Source: Erwinia aphidicola (lineage in GTDB: Bacteria > Pseudomonadota > Gammaproteobacteria > Enterobacterales > Enterobacteriaceae). From it: DNA of 64,000 nt. The notes below the pieces were generated by a model. The model was given only the letters and a program-made list of their open reading frames with translations, made no database searches and was not told where the DNA came from. Positions 10,711 through 22,166 of the stretch are shown one piece after another (position 1 is the stretch's first letter; each line of letters starts with the position of its first letter). The stretch spans positions 4,340,001-4,404,000 of the forward strand of contig NZ_JAMKCQ010000001.1 of the NCBI RefSeq assembly GCF_024169515.1, in the 5' to 3' direction. Position numbers and translations under genes: made by a program.

Positions 10711-12146
10711 CTGGAGCAGCTCACTTCCAGTTTTTTGCCCCAGTCAGGTGGGCGGCGCGCCAGGTCAGCAAACTCTGGCGCGTCGTCAAACGGCTGCGAC
10801 AGCGCCCGATGCAGGCGTGCCAGTACGCTGATATCGTCCTGCTCCGCCTGTTCTATCGCCTGCTGCGCCAGATAGTTGCGCAGCACAATCGCCGGATTAG
10901 CCTGCTTCATCGCCTGCTGGCGCTGCTCATCGCTGCACTCTTCCTGTAACAGACGCTGACGCCAGACGTTGTACCAGCTGTCGAACGCCTCACGATCGAT
11001 AAATTCATCGCGCAGCGGGGAGCGTGACTGCTGCTGTTCGCTGCTGCTCAACAGACGGAAAGTGCGCGTATAGTCGCTGCCCTCTTTGGTCATCAGCGAC
11101 AGCAGCCCGGTAAGAATATTGTTATCCTCTTTGCTGCGCGTTAGCAGCCCAAGCTTCGCACGCATTTTTTCACCCCAGGCGCGCATCAGCTCCGGTTCAT
11201 AGCCCGCCAGCGCCTGTTTCAGCTGCCCGGCGCTCATCAGGCCGGAGAGCGCGTGCGCCAGGCGATTCAGGTTCCACAGCCCTACCATCGGCTGATTCTC
11301 AAAGCTGTAGCGCCCCTGGTGGTCCGAATGATTACAGATAAACTCCGGCTGATAGTCATCGAGGAAGCCATACGGCCCATAATCCAGCGTCAGGCCGAGG
11401 ATCGACATATTGTCGGTATTCATCACCCCGTGGGCAAAGCCCACGCTCTGCCAGCCAGCAATCAGGCGCGCGGTGCGCTGCACCACATCGCTAAACCACA
11501 GCAGATATTTATCGGCTTCCTGCTGCAGATGCGGCCAGTGATGGCGGATTGCGTAGTCGGCGAGCTGGGTGACTTTTTCCTGCTGCCCAAGGTAGTAAAA
11601 GTGTTCGAAATGGCCAAAGCGCAGGTGGCTTTCCGCCACGCGCAGCAGCATGGCTCCGGGTTCGGTGGTTTCGCGATAGACCGGTTCATCGCTGGTCACC
11701 ACCGTTAACGCGCGCGAAGTCGGAATACCCAGGTGGTGCATCGCCTCAGAAGCGAGAAACTCGCGCAGAGTGGAGCGCAGCACCGCACGGCCATCGCCCA
11801 TGCGCGAATAGGGCGTCAGCCCCGCCCCTTTCAGATGCCAGTCGAATTTGCGTCCGTCATCCAGCTGCTGCTCACCCAGCAGCAGCCCACGCCCATCGCC
11901 GAGCTGCCCTGCCCAGACGCCGAACTGATGGCCGCTATAGACCTGTGCCAGCGGCTGCATTCCGGGCATCAGCTTTTCACCGCTCCATAAACCTGGGTTA
12001 TCTGGGGTAAACAGCGCTGCCTCCAGCCCCAGCTCCTGCGCCAGCTGCGCGCTGTGGTACAGCAGGCGGGGATTTTTTAACGGCGTGGGGGTTAATGCGG
12101 TGTAGCAACCGCTCAGCTCGTGAAACCAGGTGTTATTGAAATGCAT
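10707..12146 (-). CDS. selO: protein adenylyltransferase SelO
   Basis: SelO (YdiU) is a pseudokinase-fold enzyme that transfers AMP from ATP to serine, threonine or tyrosine of target proteins and takes part in the oxidative stress response. The 479-residue product is one residue longer than E. coli YdiU. Family signatures are present: [40 protein letters not shown], the metal-binding [20 protein letters not shown] and the C-terminus [12 protein letters not shown]. The penultimate Cys region takes the place of the selenocysteine of animal homologues. It lies between aroH and ydiV as in E. coli, with the hem operon intervening. Confidence 0.96.
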   Translation of the reverse strand: MHFNNTWFHELSGCYTALTPTPLKNPRLLYHSAQLAQELGLEAALFTPDNPGLWSGEKLMPGMQPLAQVYSGHQFGVWAGQLGDGRGLLLGEQQLDDGRKFDWHLKGAGLTPYSRMGDGRAVLRSTLREFLASEAMHHLGIPTSRALTVVTSDEPVYRETTEPGAMLLRVAESHLRFGHFEHFYYLGQQEKVTQLADYAIRHHWPHLQQEADKYLLWFSDVVQRTARLIAGWQSVGFAHGVMNTDNMSILGLTLDYGPYGFLDDYQPEFICNHSDHQGRYSFENQPMVGLWNLNRLAHALSGLMSAGQLKQALAGYEPELMRAWGEKMRAKLGLLTRSKEDNNILTGLLSLMTKEGSDYTRTFRLLSSSEQQQSRSPLRDEFIDREAFDSWYNVWRQRLLQEECSDEQRQQAMKQANPAIVLRNYLAQQAIEQAEQDDISVLARLHRALSQPFDDAPEFADLARRPPDWGKKLEVSCSS

Positions 12147-12235
12147 GACGCCTCCGAAGCGCGGCCAGGAAGATCCCCGACAACGCTGTCAGTGTAAAGC
12201 GCGCGGCGGCGGCTAAACACAGAGGATTAGCAGGG

Positions 12236-12991
12236 TTATTGCAGCACGGGCTGCTGCAGTAAGTATGGCGGGTCCACCAAATGGCTCAACCCCTCTTCAT
12301 CTACCGGGGGGAACAGCGCGCTCTGGATACCGTCGAAGGCAAAGTGGCGAATGCTTTGCAAGCCGCTGATATCGTCAACGCCCTGCACCACCACGGCGTG
12401 ACAGTGCGGTTTGATATGGTCGAGAATTGCGCTGATAAAGGGCGGAAAAGAGCCGCGTTTAATATTGTGCTGAATAAATCCCCGGTCCAGCTTAATGCGA
12501 TAGAAAAGATTGTCAAAAACGGCTTTTGACGTGGCTTTTCCAGCACCATAATTATTCAGACTTAAGTGAAAATGTTGACTCAAGCCCTGCAGGCAGGGAT
12601 TGTTTTTACCCCCAGCGATATCTGGAAAACTTTCACTAATTTCCAATTCAATACAATCCAGCTGGTTCATTTTTTTAATCAGAAAGTCACTTGCGAGGAT
12701 GGTTTCTGCCAGTCGCTCATCAATATTTATAGCCACATTTATATTATGGCTACTAAAGAAAGCGTAATGCTTCTCAATAATATTAATCTGATCCTGCAAT
12801 AGCAGGACGCGTTGATGTTCATTTAACTGTGGTATCAAAATCTCCTGCGGGATGACCACGTTGGCCTGCGCATGAGCAAAGTGTGTCAACATTTCAACAG
12901 CAGCCAGCTGCCCGCCGGGCCGGTAAACCGGGCAGAATGCTGTAAAAGTTTTATAATCCGCTTCCAGATGGATTTTCATTTTATTCGCCAT
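12236..12991 (-). CDS. ydiV: YdiV-like degenerate EAL-domain regulator
   Basis: In E. coli and Salmonella YdiV (RflP) binds the flagellar master regulator FlhDC and does not hydrolyse c-di-GMP. The product here (about 250 residues) aligns along its length with YdiV, including FLIKKMNQLDCIELEISESF, NNYGAGKATSKAVFDNLF and RIKLDRGFIQ. The EAL signature is replaced by AVEML near residue 30, as expected for a non-catalytic member. Two starts are possible: ATG at 12991 (MANKMKIHLE), chosen here, or ATG at 12979, which matches the E. coli start. Neither has a strong Shine-Dalgarno. The selO-ydiV-nlpC order is conserved. Codon use is more AT-rich than in selO. Confidence 0.85.
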   Translation of the reverse strand: MANKMKIHLEADYKTFTAFCPVYRPGGQLAAVEMLTHFAHAQANVVIPQEILIPQLNEHQRVLLLQDQINIIEKHYAFFSSHNINVAINIDERLAETILASDFLIKKMNQLDCIELEISESFPDIAGGKNNPCLQGLSQHFHLSLNNYGAGKATSKAVFDNLFYRIKLDRGFIQHNIKRGSFPPFISAILDHIKPHCHAVVVQGVDDISGLQSIRHFAFDGIQSALFPPVDEEGLSHLVDPPYLLQQPVLQ

Positions 12992-13346
12992 TATTAAGCG
13001 ACACTCACCGCATCCGAGATCAACCAATCAGGCCAGGCCATTGAGCTCTGAGTCAGTTTCCATACAGAAATTCAGCTGTGGTGTGCTTATGCCTCTAATC
13101 CAGATCGTTACGCTAACACAAAACTGACATAATTCATCTAGTCAGAATCATTAGTCTGCTGATAGTTAATATCCTCTGCTGTTTTTGTTTACCCAGGCTT
13201 TACTAAAATATTGGTTAAGTGTCAGCGCGATAAAGACTTAAGGTAAATTGATCGGAGGGATATTTTTTAATCGCCCTGGCATTAATTATGGCAGCCTAAA
13301 TCAAATGCTGCATAAAGCAGCACGATGAAAAAAAGGCCAGCAATAA
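12992..13346. other. AT-rich intergenic region between ydiV and nlpC
   Basis: These 355 bp contain no gene I can support. The sequence is AT-rich with scattered -10-like boxes and presumably holds the ydiV promoter (minus strand). No clear terminator or operator was seen. Confidence 0.4.
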
Positions 13347-13805
13347 TTAAATACGACGCGCCTGCCAGAACACCTTACGCCAGTAAACGTTATCCAGCGA
13401 CGAGCGGGTTACCCCCTGACTGGTAGAGGCGTGAATAAACTGGTTATCGGTATCATAGATACCAACATGCAAACCGTTCTCGCCGCTGCCAGTTTTAAAA
13501 AACACCAGGTCGCCGGGCAGCAGGTCATCTTTAGAGATACGGGTGCCGATATCGGTCTGGGCAGCGGTGGTGCGGGGTAATTGCAGATTAAAGCGCTCGC
13601 GGAAGGTCAGATAAACAAAGCCGGAACAGTCAACGCCACGTGGGCTCATCCCGCCATAGCGGTAAGGCGCACCGCGCCATTTGCCAAGCTGATCGTTGAG
13701 CTGCGCAATCACGGTGATGGAGTCCGAAAGACGGCTGTTGGGCACAGGGGCATGACTGCTGCAGCCTGCCAGAATAACAACAATTAGAACTAGCCAGTAG
13801 CGCAT
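13347..13805 (-). CDS. nlpC: NlpC/P60-family lipoprotein peptidase
   Basis: NlpC is a predicted outer-membrane-anchored D,L-endopeptidase of the NlpC/P60 cysteine peptidase family acting on peptidoglycan peptides. The 152-residue product starts MRYWLVLIVVILAGCSSHAP, with lipobox LAGC and mature Cys at about residue 15. The catalytic Cys lies in GVDCSGFVYL, the His in GENGLHVGIYDTD and the third polar residue in FIHAST. ATG at 13805 follows AGGGGAT at a good distance and matches the E. coli start; an upstream in-frame ATG is not needed. It precedes btuD as in E. coli. Confidence 0.94.
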   Translation of the reverse strand: MRYWLVLIVVILAGCSSHAPVPNSRLSDSITVIAQLNDQLGKWRGAPYRYGGMSPRGVDCSGFVYLTFRERFNLQLPRTTAAQTDIGTRISKDDLLPGDLVFFKTGSGENGLHVGIYDTDNQFIHASTSQGVTRSSLDNVYWRKVFWQARRI

Positions 13806-13878
13806 CACGGATCCCCTTCCCTGCAAACCAGTTTAATGTAGCGGTAAAATACCCTCGCTGGCAACTTATGCCCTGTCG

Positions 13879-14619
13879 TCAGCGCAGCGTGGTCAACATC
13901 TGCCGCCCTTCCACTTCAAGCAGGCGAAACGGAACCTGGTACAGGGCGCTGAGATTAGCCGCTGTCAGCACCTCCTGCGCGCGGCCGACCAGTGCGCTCT
14001 GCCCCGGGCGCAATAGCCACACCCGGTCGGCAAAATGCAGCGAATGGTTGAGGTCGTGGCTGCTCATCACCACCGCGACACCGCGCGCGCTAATGGCAGA
14101 AATGAGGTCATCGAATGCCGCCTGCTGAGCGATATCCAGTCCGGTCAGCGGCTCATCGAGCAGCAGCAGCTTGCCTTCAGACTGGCTGAGCTGCAGCAGT
14201 ACGGCGGCCAGCCGCACGCGCTGCCACTCTCCGCCGGAGAGCTGATGCAGCGCGCGCTGAAGTTTGTCGGCCAGCTGGAGCTTCTCTGCCAGCGCCAGTA
14301 GCACGCTGCTGCTCTGTTCCAGAGTTTGCTGCGCGTGTATGCGCAGATAGTGCCAGACCGGCATCTCCCCCGGCGGCGGCTGTTGCTGCGCCAGGTAAGC
14401 CCGCTGGCGTGCCAGCGCAGCGCCGTGCCAGTCGCTTAGCCGCTGCCCGGCAAAGCGGATCTCGCCCGCCGTGCTGAGCAGCCCGGCCAGGGCAGCCAGC
14501 AGAGAGCTTTTTCCGGCACCGTTGGGGCCAACCAGGTGAATCACCTGTCCTGCCGCTACCTGCGCGCTAAATGGGGTCAGGCGCCCGGCAAGCGCAGCGC
14601 CTGAAATCTCCAGCAGCAT
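13879..14619 (-). CDS. btuD: vitamin B12 ABC transporter ATP-binding protein
   Basis: BtuD powers cobalamin import through BtuC2D2 after delivery by BtuF. The 246-residue product has Walker [19 protein letters not shown] near residue 33, signature LSGGEWQRVRLAAVLLQL near 127, Walker B LLLLDEPLTGLD and switch His in VVMSSHDLNHSLHFADR. It follows btuE directly: the btuE stop and the btuD start are adjacent, so translation is probably coupled. btuF is not in this region, as in E. coli. Confidence 0.95.
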   Translation of the reverse strand: MLLEISGAALAGRLTPFSAQVAAGQVIHLVGPNGAGKSSLLAALAGLLSTAGEIRFAGQRLSDWHGAALARQRAYLAQQQPPPGEMPVWHYLRIHAQQTLEQSSSVLLALAEKLQLADKLQRALHQLSGGEWQRVRLAAVLLQLSQSEGKLLLLDEPLTGLDIAQQAAFDDLISAISARGVAVVMSSHDLNHSLHFADRVWLLRPGQSALVGRAQEVLTAANLSALYQVPFRLLEVEGRQMLTTLR

Positions 14620-15165
14620 CTATTTTGTCAGAGCCTGGTTAATGGCGGCAGTCAACGTCGGATCGTTCGGCTCCATATCCGGTGAGAAACGCGCAATAAC
14701 CTGACCATCGCGGCCAATCAGGAATTTTTCAAAATTCCACAGAATATCACCGACCTGCTTCGGCGCGCGGCCTTTGCTCTCCATACGCTCGAGGAAACCA
14801 CTGCCTTCAGGGCGTTGCGCCACCGGCTGTGCGGCCACCAGCTGACTGTAAAGCGGGTGGCGCTGCGGGCCATTGACCTCGATCTTGCTGAACATCGGGA
14901 AGGTGACGCCATAAGTGGTACTGCAGAAGGTTTTGATCTCCTCCTCACTGCCCGGCTCCTGCTCCAGAAACGCATTGCAGGGGAAGCCCAGCACGGTCAG
15001 TCCCCTGGCATGCAGCGTCTTTTGCAGATTCTCCAGCTGCTCGTAGTGCGGCGTCAGGCCGCATTTTGAAGCAACGTTCACCACCAGCAGCACATCACCC
15101 TGCCACTGGGCCAGCGTGGTTTTTTCACCGTCGAGCGTGACCAGTTCTGTATCAAAGATGCTCAT
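14620..15165 (-). CDS. btuE: glutathione/thioredoxin peroxidase BtuE
   Basis: BtuE is a glutathione-peroxidase-family enzyme that reduces peroxides with thioredoxin or glutathione. Despite its operon position it is not required for B12 transport in E. coli. The 181-residue product shows NVASKCGLTPHYEQLENLQ, with the peroxidatic Cys near residue 36, then GFPCNAFLEQEPGSEEEIKTFC and the WNFEKFLIGRDGQV motif. No signal peptide is seen, so it is cytoplasmic or cryptically exported. It lies between btuC and btuD. Confidence 0.94.
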   Translation of the reverse strand: MSIFDTELVTLDGEKTTLAQWQGDVLLVVNVASKCGLTPHYEQLENLQKTLHARGLTVLGFPCNAFLEQEPGSEEEIKTFCSTTYGVTFPMFSKIEVNGPQRHPLYSQLVAAQPVAQRPEGSGFLERMESKGRAPKQVGDILWNFEKFLIGRDGQVIARFSPDMEPNDPTLTAAINQALTK

Positions 15166-15209
15166 AGCGTTTTTCCTGTTTCAATGAGGAGACAACAGCC
15201 GTATGGCTG

Positions 15210-16190
15210 TTAACGGTTGCTCAATAATAGCCAGATAAATACCGGCGCGCCCAGCGTGGCGGTGACAACGCCAATCGGCAGCTCGGCCGAAGTGAGCGCT
15301 ACGCGCGCAATAATATCCGCCGCCAGCAGCACGCCAGCTCCGGCCAGCGCACAGCCGGGCAGCAGAATACGATGATCGCTCAGCCCATTGAGCCGCAGAA
15401 TATGCGGGATCACCAGGCCGACAAAGCCTATCGCGCCTGCCAGCGCCACGCTGACACCGACCAGCCAGCCGATAGCCATTACCAGCAGGTTACGCCACAG
15501 CACCAGCGGCAGCCCGAGCTGGCGGGCAGAAACCTCCCCCAGCGCCAGCAGGTTCAATACCCGCGCCCGGCCGCTTAACCACAGCAGCACCGGCATGAAT
15601 GCCAGCATCAGCCAGCCATAGCGCCAGTCAACGCCGCTAAATCCCCCCATCATCCAGTACATCAGCTGGCGCAGATCGAGATTACTGCTGAAATAGACGG
15701 CCCAGGTCATCAGGGCACTACAGATTATCCCCAGCGCCACGCCGGCCAGCAGCAGTCGGCTGGTCGACAGCTGGCGTCTTGCCAGGCGCAGCAGGATGAG
15801 GGTTACCAGCAATGCACCGCAGATGGCGGCCAGGCTCATCATCCACGGACTGTTGCTGCCGGTGAAAATGCACAGCACCAGCCCGACGCCGGCACCACCG
15901 GACACGCCGAGCAGGCCCGGCTCTGCCAGCGGATTAGTAAACAGCGCCTGCATGGCTGCGCCGGCCACCGCCAGTGCGGCACCAACCAGCATGACCGCCA
16001 GCGAGCGCGGCAGGCGCAGCTGCCAGACAAACAGCTGACCATCAGGCGTTAACCACTGCGTTGGCGCTATCCAGCGTTCGCCCGCACACAGGCTGATAAT
16101 AAGCAGGATCAGACAGAACAGCAGCAGTCCGCTCAGCCAGACTGTTGCCCGGCGTTGCGCAGCCGATATCTGTTGAGAGAGCAGAGTCAT
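15210..16190 (-). CDS. btuC: vitamin B12 ABC transporter permease
   Basis: BtuC is the FecCD-family membrane subunit of the cobalamin importer. The 326-residue product has the same length as E. coli BtuC. It carries [57 protein letters not shown] and a C-terminal [20 protein letters not shown]. About ten hydrophobic helices are evident. It is the first gene of the minus-strand btuCED set, with 44 bp between it and btuE. Confidence 0.95.
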   Translation of the reverse strand: MTLLSQQISAAQRRATVWLSGLLLFCLILLIISLCAGERWIAPTQWLTPDGQLFVWQLRLPRSLAVMLVGAALAVAGAAMQALFTNPLAEPGLLGVSGGAGVGLVLCIFTGSNSPWMMSLAAICGALLVTLILLRLARRQLSTSRLLLAGVALGIICSALMTWAVYFSSNLDLRQLMYWMMGGFSGVDWRYGWLMLAFMPVLLWLSGRARVLNLLALGEVSARQLGLPLVLWRNLLVMAIGWLVGVSVALAGAIGFVGLVIPHILRLNGLSDHRILLPGCALAGAGVLLAADIIARVALTSAELPIGVVTATLGAPVFIWLLLSNR

Positions 16191-16241
16191 AGCCGACGTT
16201 TTATAGGGAAAACAGGGGTTTGATTGTAGAGGTAAATCAGC

Positions 16242-16271
16242 AAAAAGAAAGAGCCAGCTTGGCTGGCTCTT
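16242..16271 (-). terminator. terminator after the DUF2502 gene
   Basis: On the minus strand AGAGCCAGC and GCTGGCTCT pair across a three-base loop, followed by TTCTTTTTG. It begins a few bases after the stop of the minus-strand gene ending at 16277. Confidence 0.75.
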
Positions 16272-16276
16272 GATGA

Positions 16277-16699
16277 TCAGTGACGGTCACCCTGCTGTGG
16301 CGGCCGCGGGTGATGAGCGCGATCTTCGCCCTGCGGTCTGCCATTGTGGTGCGGCGGCGCACTGTGGTGTGGCTGCGGACGATGCTGCGGCGGTCGCGGG
16401 GGGGCGTGGTGATACGCCGGCCGCGGCGGCGGTGGCGGCCTGCGCACGGGGGGATGACGCTGCCAGCCGCGACCATTCCAGTAGTCACCACGCGGACCTC
16501 GCTCGCCCCAGTGGCGGTTCTGGTGGTCGTGCCACCAGCGCGGCGCTCGCCAGTCATATCCGTCCCAGTAGTAACCGCGCGTATCGCGGTCCCCTAAATG
16601 AATGCTGACGCCCGGCGAGCGGATATCAATGCCAACGGCAGCTTCGGCCATCAGCGGCGCGCCTGCCAGCAGGCACAGTAACAATACGATTTTTTTCAT
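16277..16699 (-). CDS. DUF2502-type exported protein with His/Pro-rich tail
   Basis: This 140-residue protein begins with a signal peptide ([21 protein letters not shown]). A short conserved block [19 protein letters not shown] followed by [17 protein letters not shown] resembles the DUF2502 family (E. coli YpeC). From about residue 80 to the end it is an arginine-, proline- and histidine-rich low-complexity tail. Function is unknown; the His-rich tail could bind metal, which is inference only. The gene stands alone between btuC and ihfA, where E. coli has nothing, with its own terminator and a good GGGAGGT ribosome binding site. Confidence 0.78.
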   Translation of the reverse strand: MKKIVLLLCLLAGAPLMAEAAVGIDIRSPGVSIHLGDRDTRGYYWDGYDWRAPRWWHDHQNRHWGERGPRGDYWNGRGWQRHPPVRRPPPPPRPAYHHAPPRPPQHRPQPHHSAPPHHNGRPQGEDRAHHPRPPQQGDRH

Positions 16700-16876
16700 C
16701 AGGCTGACCTCCCGTCATGTCATGGCAGTGTTATAGCAATTGCTTATGAAGATCACTATCAGCCCGGGATGATTTACCGTTTACTTTCTAATAACTTACG
16801 CAGGCTTAACAGTATGGAGGGATTGTGAAGGGTATAATCAGGGGTTTTGCCCTAATCGGCTAAAACAGACAGTAAG

Positions 16877-16902
16877 GAAAAAGGCCGCTTGCGCGGCCTT
16901 TT
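16877..16902 (-). terminator. ihfA operon terminator
   Basis: AAGGCCGC and GCGGCCTT pair around TTGC (16881-16900). On the minus strand the stem is followed by TTTTCC. It lies just after the ihfA stop and ends the thrS-to-ihfA transcription unit. Confidence 0.75.
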
Positions 16903-16914
16903 GAATGGCGGAAA

Positions 16915-17214
16915 TCAGTCTTCTTTCGGCGAGGCGTTCTCAACCCGGCTTTTAAGTTTCTGTCCCGGTCGAAACGTCACAACCCGGCGAGCCGTAATGG
17001 GAATATCTTCACCCGTTTTGGGGTTACGTCCCGGACGTTGATTTTTGTCGCGAAGGTCGAAGTTGCCAAATCCTGACAGTTTGACCTGTTCACCGTTCTC
17101 CAAAGCACGACGCACTTCTTCAAAAAACAGTTCTACCAGCTCTTTGGCATCCCGCTTGCTAAGCCCGAGCTTCTCAAACAGGTATTCAGACATTTCAGCT
17201 TTTGTAAGCGCCAT
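16915..17214 (-). CDS. ihfA: integration host factor subunit alpha
   Basis: IHF-alpha dimerises with IHF-beta to bind and sharply bend specific DNA sites, acting in transcription, replication and recombination. The 99-residue product equals E. coli IhfA in length. It starts [20 protein letters not shown] and contains the DNA-binding arm [20 protein letters not shown] with the intercalating proline. It begins 4 bp after the pheT stop and is the last gene of the pheMST-ihfA operon. Confidence 0.97.
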   Translation of the reverse strand: MALTKAEMSEYLFEKLGLSKRDAKELVELFFEEVRRALENGEQVKLSGFGNFDLRDKNQRPGRNPKTGEDIPITARRVVTFRPGQKLKSRVENASPKED

Positions 17215-17218
17215 AGGT

Positions 17219-19606
17219 TCAATCCCTCAAGGATGCTTGGAATCGCTCTTTCAGTGCCTCTACGCATTTTGCAACGGTAGCGGCAATCTCCTCTTCTTCG
17301 AGTGTCCGGCTGGTATCTTGCAAAATCAGGCTGATAGCGAGGCTCTTAAAACCATCATTTACGCCCTTACCACGGTACACGTCAAACAAGTTTACGCCAA
17401 CTACCTGATTTACGCCAACTTTCTTACACTCTGCGATGATATCTGCTGCTGGCACGTTTTCTGCCACCACCACGGCGATATCTCGGCGGTTCGCCGGGAA
17501 GCGTGAAATGCTGCTGGCATCAGGCAGGACGCGGTCTGCAACCTTGTCCCACAGCAGTTCGAACACCACCGTACGGCCGTTAAGATCCAGTTTACGTTCA
17601 AGTTCCGGGTGCACCACACCGATGAATCCGATGTGTTCGCCGCGTAAAATAATTTGTGCGCTCTGCCCTGGATGCAGTGCTGGATTAGCCGCTGCCACAA
17701 ACTGAATCTCGTCCAGCTTGCCCGTTAACTCCAGTACCGATTCCAAATCACCTTTCAAATCATAGAAGTCTACTGCGTTACGCGCCAGATCCCAGTGCTC
17801 TTCATTGCGATGCCCGCTGATAACACCCGCCAGCATAACATCCTGACGGATGCCGAGGTTTGCCTGAGTATCAGGGACAAAGCGCAGCCCGCTCTCAAAC
17901 AGACGTACGCGTGACTGCTGACGATTCTGGTTATACGCCACCGCACCCAGCAGACCACTCCACAGCGACAGACGCATTGCAGACATCTCTACCGAGATTG
18001 GGCTAGGCAGCACCAGGTTCTCTTCACCCGGGTGCAGCAGCGCCTGAATTTTGGGGTCAACGAAGCTGTAAGTGATGGCTTCCTGATAGCCTTTATCCAC
18101 CAGCAGCGCCTTAACACGCTTCAGGGAGAGGTTAGCTTCACGGTGTTTGGTCATCACCAGACCCGCCTGTACCGGCACGTCAGGAATGTTGTCGTAGCCG
18201 TATACGCGGGCCACTTCTTCCACCAGATCTTCTTCAATAGCGAGATCGAAACGCCAGCCTGGCGCAACCGCCTGCCACTGACCGTTTCCTTCCGTCACTT
18301 CGCAACCGAGGCGACGCAGAATATCACTCACTTCCTCATCGGCAATCACGTGGCCAATCAGGCGGTCCAACTTTTCACGACGCAGCGTAATGGTCGCACG
18401 CTGTGGCAAGGCTGACTCGGTCGTCACATCAATGACCGGGCCAGCTTCACCGCCGCAAATTTCCAGCAGCAGCGCGGTGGCGCGTTCGATAGCTTTATGC
18501 TGCAGAGCCGGATCCACGCCACGCTCATAGCGGTGAGACGCATCGGTATGCAGGCCGTGACGGCGTGCGCGGCCGGTAATGGAGAGCGGGCTGAAGAAGG
18601 CACACTCGAACAGCACGTTCTGCGTCTCTTCATTTACGCCAGAGTGTTCGCCGCCGAAAATCCCGCCCATGGCCAGCGCTTTGCTGTGATCAGCAATCAC
18701 CAGCGTGTCGCTTTTCAGGGTAGCTTCGTTGCCGTCCAGCAGGGTCAGCTTCTCACCCTCTTCCGCCAGGCGTACCACGATGCCACCGTCAATGCGGTCA
18801 AGGTCGAAGGCGTGCATCGGCTGGCCGAGCTCAAGTAAAACATAGTTGGTGATATCCACCACCGGATCGATCGAGCGGATGCCGCAGCGGCGCAGTTTTT
18901 CTTTCATCCACAGCGGGGTAGCGGCTTTGACGTTAATACCTTTCACCACACGACCGAGGTAGCGCGGGCAGGCTTCTGGCGCATCAACACGAATTGGCAA
19001 AGTATCCGCCAGCGTGGCTGCAACCGGTGCGATGTCGGGAGCGTTCAACGGCAGCTTGTTGAGCACGGCCACGTCACGCGCCACGCCGATAATGCCCAGG
19101 CAGTCGGCACGGTTTGGCGTGACGCTGATCTCAATCGTGTTGTCATCCAGCTGCAGATATTCGCGGATGTCGGTGCCAACGGTGGCATCCAGCGGCAGCT
19201 CAATGATGCCCTCATGATCGTCGGAAATACCCAGCTCGGAGAACGAGCACAGCATACCTTCAGAAGGCTCACCGCGCAGCTTAGCCGCTTTGATTTTGAA
19301 ATCACCCGGCAGCACTGCGCCGACGGTCGCCACGGCCACTTTCAGACCCTGACGGCAGTTGGGTGCGCCACAGACGATATCCAGCAGGCGATCGCCGCCG
19401 ACGTTAATTTTGGTCACGCGCAGCTTGTCGGCATTCGGGTGCTGACCGCACTCGACCACTTCGCCCACGACTACACCGTGAAAAGCACCGGCAACGGCTT
19501 CAACGCCGTCTACTTCCAGGCCTGCCATAGTGATTTGATCGGACAGGGCTGCACTGTCAATGGCCGGGTTGACCCATTCACGTAACCAGAGTTCACTGAA
19601 TTTCAT
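17219..19606 (-). CDS. pheT: phenylalanine-tRNA ligase beta subunit
   Basis: The beta subunit of the alpha2-beta2 enzyme carries tRNA binding and editing functions. The 795-residue product matches E. coli exactly in length. Domain order is an N-terminal EMAP/OB tRNA-binding domain (about 40-150), the B3/B4 editing domain (about 210-390), B5 domain (about 400-475), a catalytic-like fold and the C-terminal anticodon-binding ferredoxin-fold domain (about 700-795, [19 protein letters not shown]). It lies 15 bp after pheS and 4 bp before ihfA. Confidence 0.97.
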   Translation of the reverse strand: MKFSELWLREWVNPAIDSAALSDQITMAGLEVDGVEAVAGAFHGVVVGEVVECGQHPNADKLRVTKINVGGDRLLDIVCGAPNCRQGLKVAVATVGAVLPGDFKIKAAKLRGEPSEGMLCSFSELGISDDHEGIIELPLDATVGTDIREYLQLDDNTIEISVTPNRADCLGIIGVARDVAVLNKLPLNAPDIAPVAATLADTLPIRVDAPEACPRYLGRVVKGINVKAATPLWMKEKLRRCGIRSIDPVVDITNYVLLELGQPMHAFDLDRIDGGIVVRLAEEGEKLTLLDGNEATLKSDTLVIADHSKALAMGGIFGGEHSGVNEETQNVLFECAFFSPLSITGRARRHGLHTDASHRYERGVDPALQHKAIERATALLLEICGGEAGPVIDVTTESALPQRATITLRREKLDRLIGHVIADEEVSDILRRLGCEVTEGNGQWQAVAPGWRFDLAIEEDLVEEVARVYGYDNIPDVPVQAGLVMTKHREANLSLKRVKALLVDKGYQEAITYSFVDPKIQALLHPGEENLVLPSPISVEMSAMRLSLWSGLLGAVAYNQNRQQSRVRLFESGLRFVPDTQANLGIRQDVMLAGVISGHRNEEHWDLARNAVDFYDLKGDLESVLELTGKLDEIQFVAAANPALHPGQSAQIILRGEHIGFIGVVHPELERKLDLNGRTVVFELLWDKVADRVLPDASSISRFPANRRDIAVVVAENVPAADIIAECKKVGVNQVVGVNLFDVYRGKGVNDGFKSLAISLILQDTSRTLEEEEIAATVAKCVEALKERFQASLRD

Positions 19607-19621
19607 TGGTTTTACCCGCCC

Positions 19622-20647
<1,026 letters not shown>

Positions 20648-20696
20648 TCAGGACGAGTAGCCGCCCAATAGTCGATGTGTTTCGAGCGCTAAAACG

Positions 20697-20722
20697 AAAA
20701 AAGCCTCCACGAGGGAGGCTTT
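20697..20722 (-). terminator. pheST attenuator terminator
   Basis: On the minus strand AAGCCTCC and GGAGGCTT pair around a short loop, followed by a run of T residues. It lies between the pheM leader peptide and pheS, where the E. coli phe attenuator is found. It probably forms when ribosomes pass the Phe codons of pheM without stalling. Confidence 0.85.
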
Positions 20723-20768
20723 CAGCGCGATTTTTCGTTTCTTTTCTTTGCGCAAAAGCCCCCGATAG

Positions 20769-20810
20769 TCAGGCGCTAAAGTAAAAAAAGAAACGGAAAA
20801 TAGCATTCAT
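20769..20810 (-). CDS. pheM: pheST leader peptide PheM
   Basis: Thirteen codons from the ATG at 20810 encode [13 protein letters not shown], ending at TGA 20771-20769. E. coli PheM is [14 protein letters not shown], so this copy is one alanine shorter and keeps all five phenylalanines. Stalling at the Phe codons when Phe-tRNA is scarce is known to favour the antiterminator upstream of pheS. It was found by reading the rplT-pheS gap directly. Confidence 0.9.
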   Translation of the reverse strand: [13 protein letters not shown]

Positions 20811-20887
20811 GGTGGCGTTACCTTGTTGCGGTTAAGACGGCTCTATTGAAATCTTAACAGGCAGAAAAGTCAATCTTTTCAGACAAT

Positions 20888-20916
20888 AAAAAAGAGGGAG
20901 ACAAGCTCCCTCTTCC
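20888..20916 (-). terminator. terminator after rplT
   Basis: GAGGGA and TCCCTC pair around a seven-base loop and the minus strand continues into a run of six T residues. It begins 8 bp after the rplT stop and separates the infC-rpmI-rplT unit from pheMST. Confidence 0.82.
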
Positions 20917-20923
20917 AACTGGC

Positions 20924-21280
<357 letters not shown>

Positions 21281-21320
21281 TTAGCTCTCCTGTTTAATAT
21301 TCTGTTAAAAAAAAATTTAC

Positions 21321-21599
<279 letters not shown>

Positions 21600-21611
21600 T
21601 TACTTTAGGGC

Positions 21612-22163
21612 CTACTGCCTCTTCTTGGGAGCGAGCACCATAATCATCTGACGACCTTCGATCCTTGTAGGGAACGATTCGACCACTGCCAGATCAATAT
21701 CTTCACACAGATCTTTACGGACGCGGTTAAGCACTTCCATACCGATCTGCTGGTGCGCCATCTCACGACCGCGGAAACGCAGTGTGATCTTGGCTTTATC
21801 GCCATCTTCCAGAAAGCGAATCAGGTTGCGTAGTTTTACCTGATAGTCGCCATCATCGGTACCAGGACGGAATTTAATTTCCTTAACCTGGATAACTTTT
21901 TGCTTTTTCTTCTGTTCCTTAGAAGATTTGCTTTTTTCATAAAGGAACTTGCCGTAGTCCATAACACGACAAACGGGCGGTTCGGCGTTAGGGCTGATCT
22001 CGACAAGATCAACACCTGCTTCTGCAGCTTTTTCTAAAGCTTCATCCAGACTGACAATACCAATCTGTTCGCCATCGACGCCTGTCAGACGAACCTCAGT
22101 GGCGCGAATTTCTCTGTTAATGCGATTAGGACGCGCCGGTTGAACTCGTTTTCCGCCTTTAAT
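21612..22163 (-). CDS. infC: translation initiation factor IF-3, ATT start
   Basis: IF-3 binds the 30S subunit, blocks premature 50S joining and proofreads start codons. Reading upstream from the first ATG (21962) the frame stays open to ATT at 22163-22161, preceded by GGAGGAATAAAGT, giving an N-terminus ((f)M)[20 protein letters not shown] that matches E. coli IF-3. This is the known AUU start by which IF-3 represses itself. The product is 183 residues, three more than E. coli; the extra residues lie near [17 protein letters not shown] in the C-terminal domain. The ATT codon is 3 bp after the thrS stop. Confidence 0.96.
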   Translation of the reverse strand: MKGGKRVQPARPNRINREIRATEVRLTGVDGEQIGIVSLDEALEKAAEAGVDLVEISPNAEPPVCRVMDYGKFLYEKSKSSKEQKKKQKVIQVKEIKFRPGTDDGDYQVKLRNLIRFLEDGDKAKITLRFRGREMAHQQIGMEVLNRVRKDLCEDIDLAVVESFPTRIEGRQMIMVLAPKKRQ

Positions 22164-22166
22164 ACT

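Noticed and set aside
16191..16276. cobalamin riboswitch upstream of btuC
   Set aside because: The gap is only 86 bp and occupied by the terminator of the next gene; no B12-box sequence is seen.
16270..16608. plus-strand frames opposite the DUF2502 gene
   Set aside because: They arise from the repetitive Pro/His/Arg coding sequence; the minus frame has a signal peptide, ribosome binding site and terminator.
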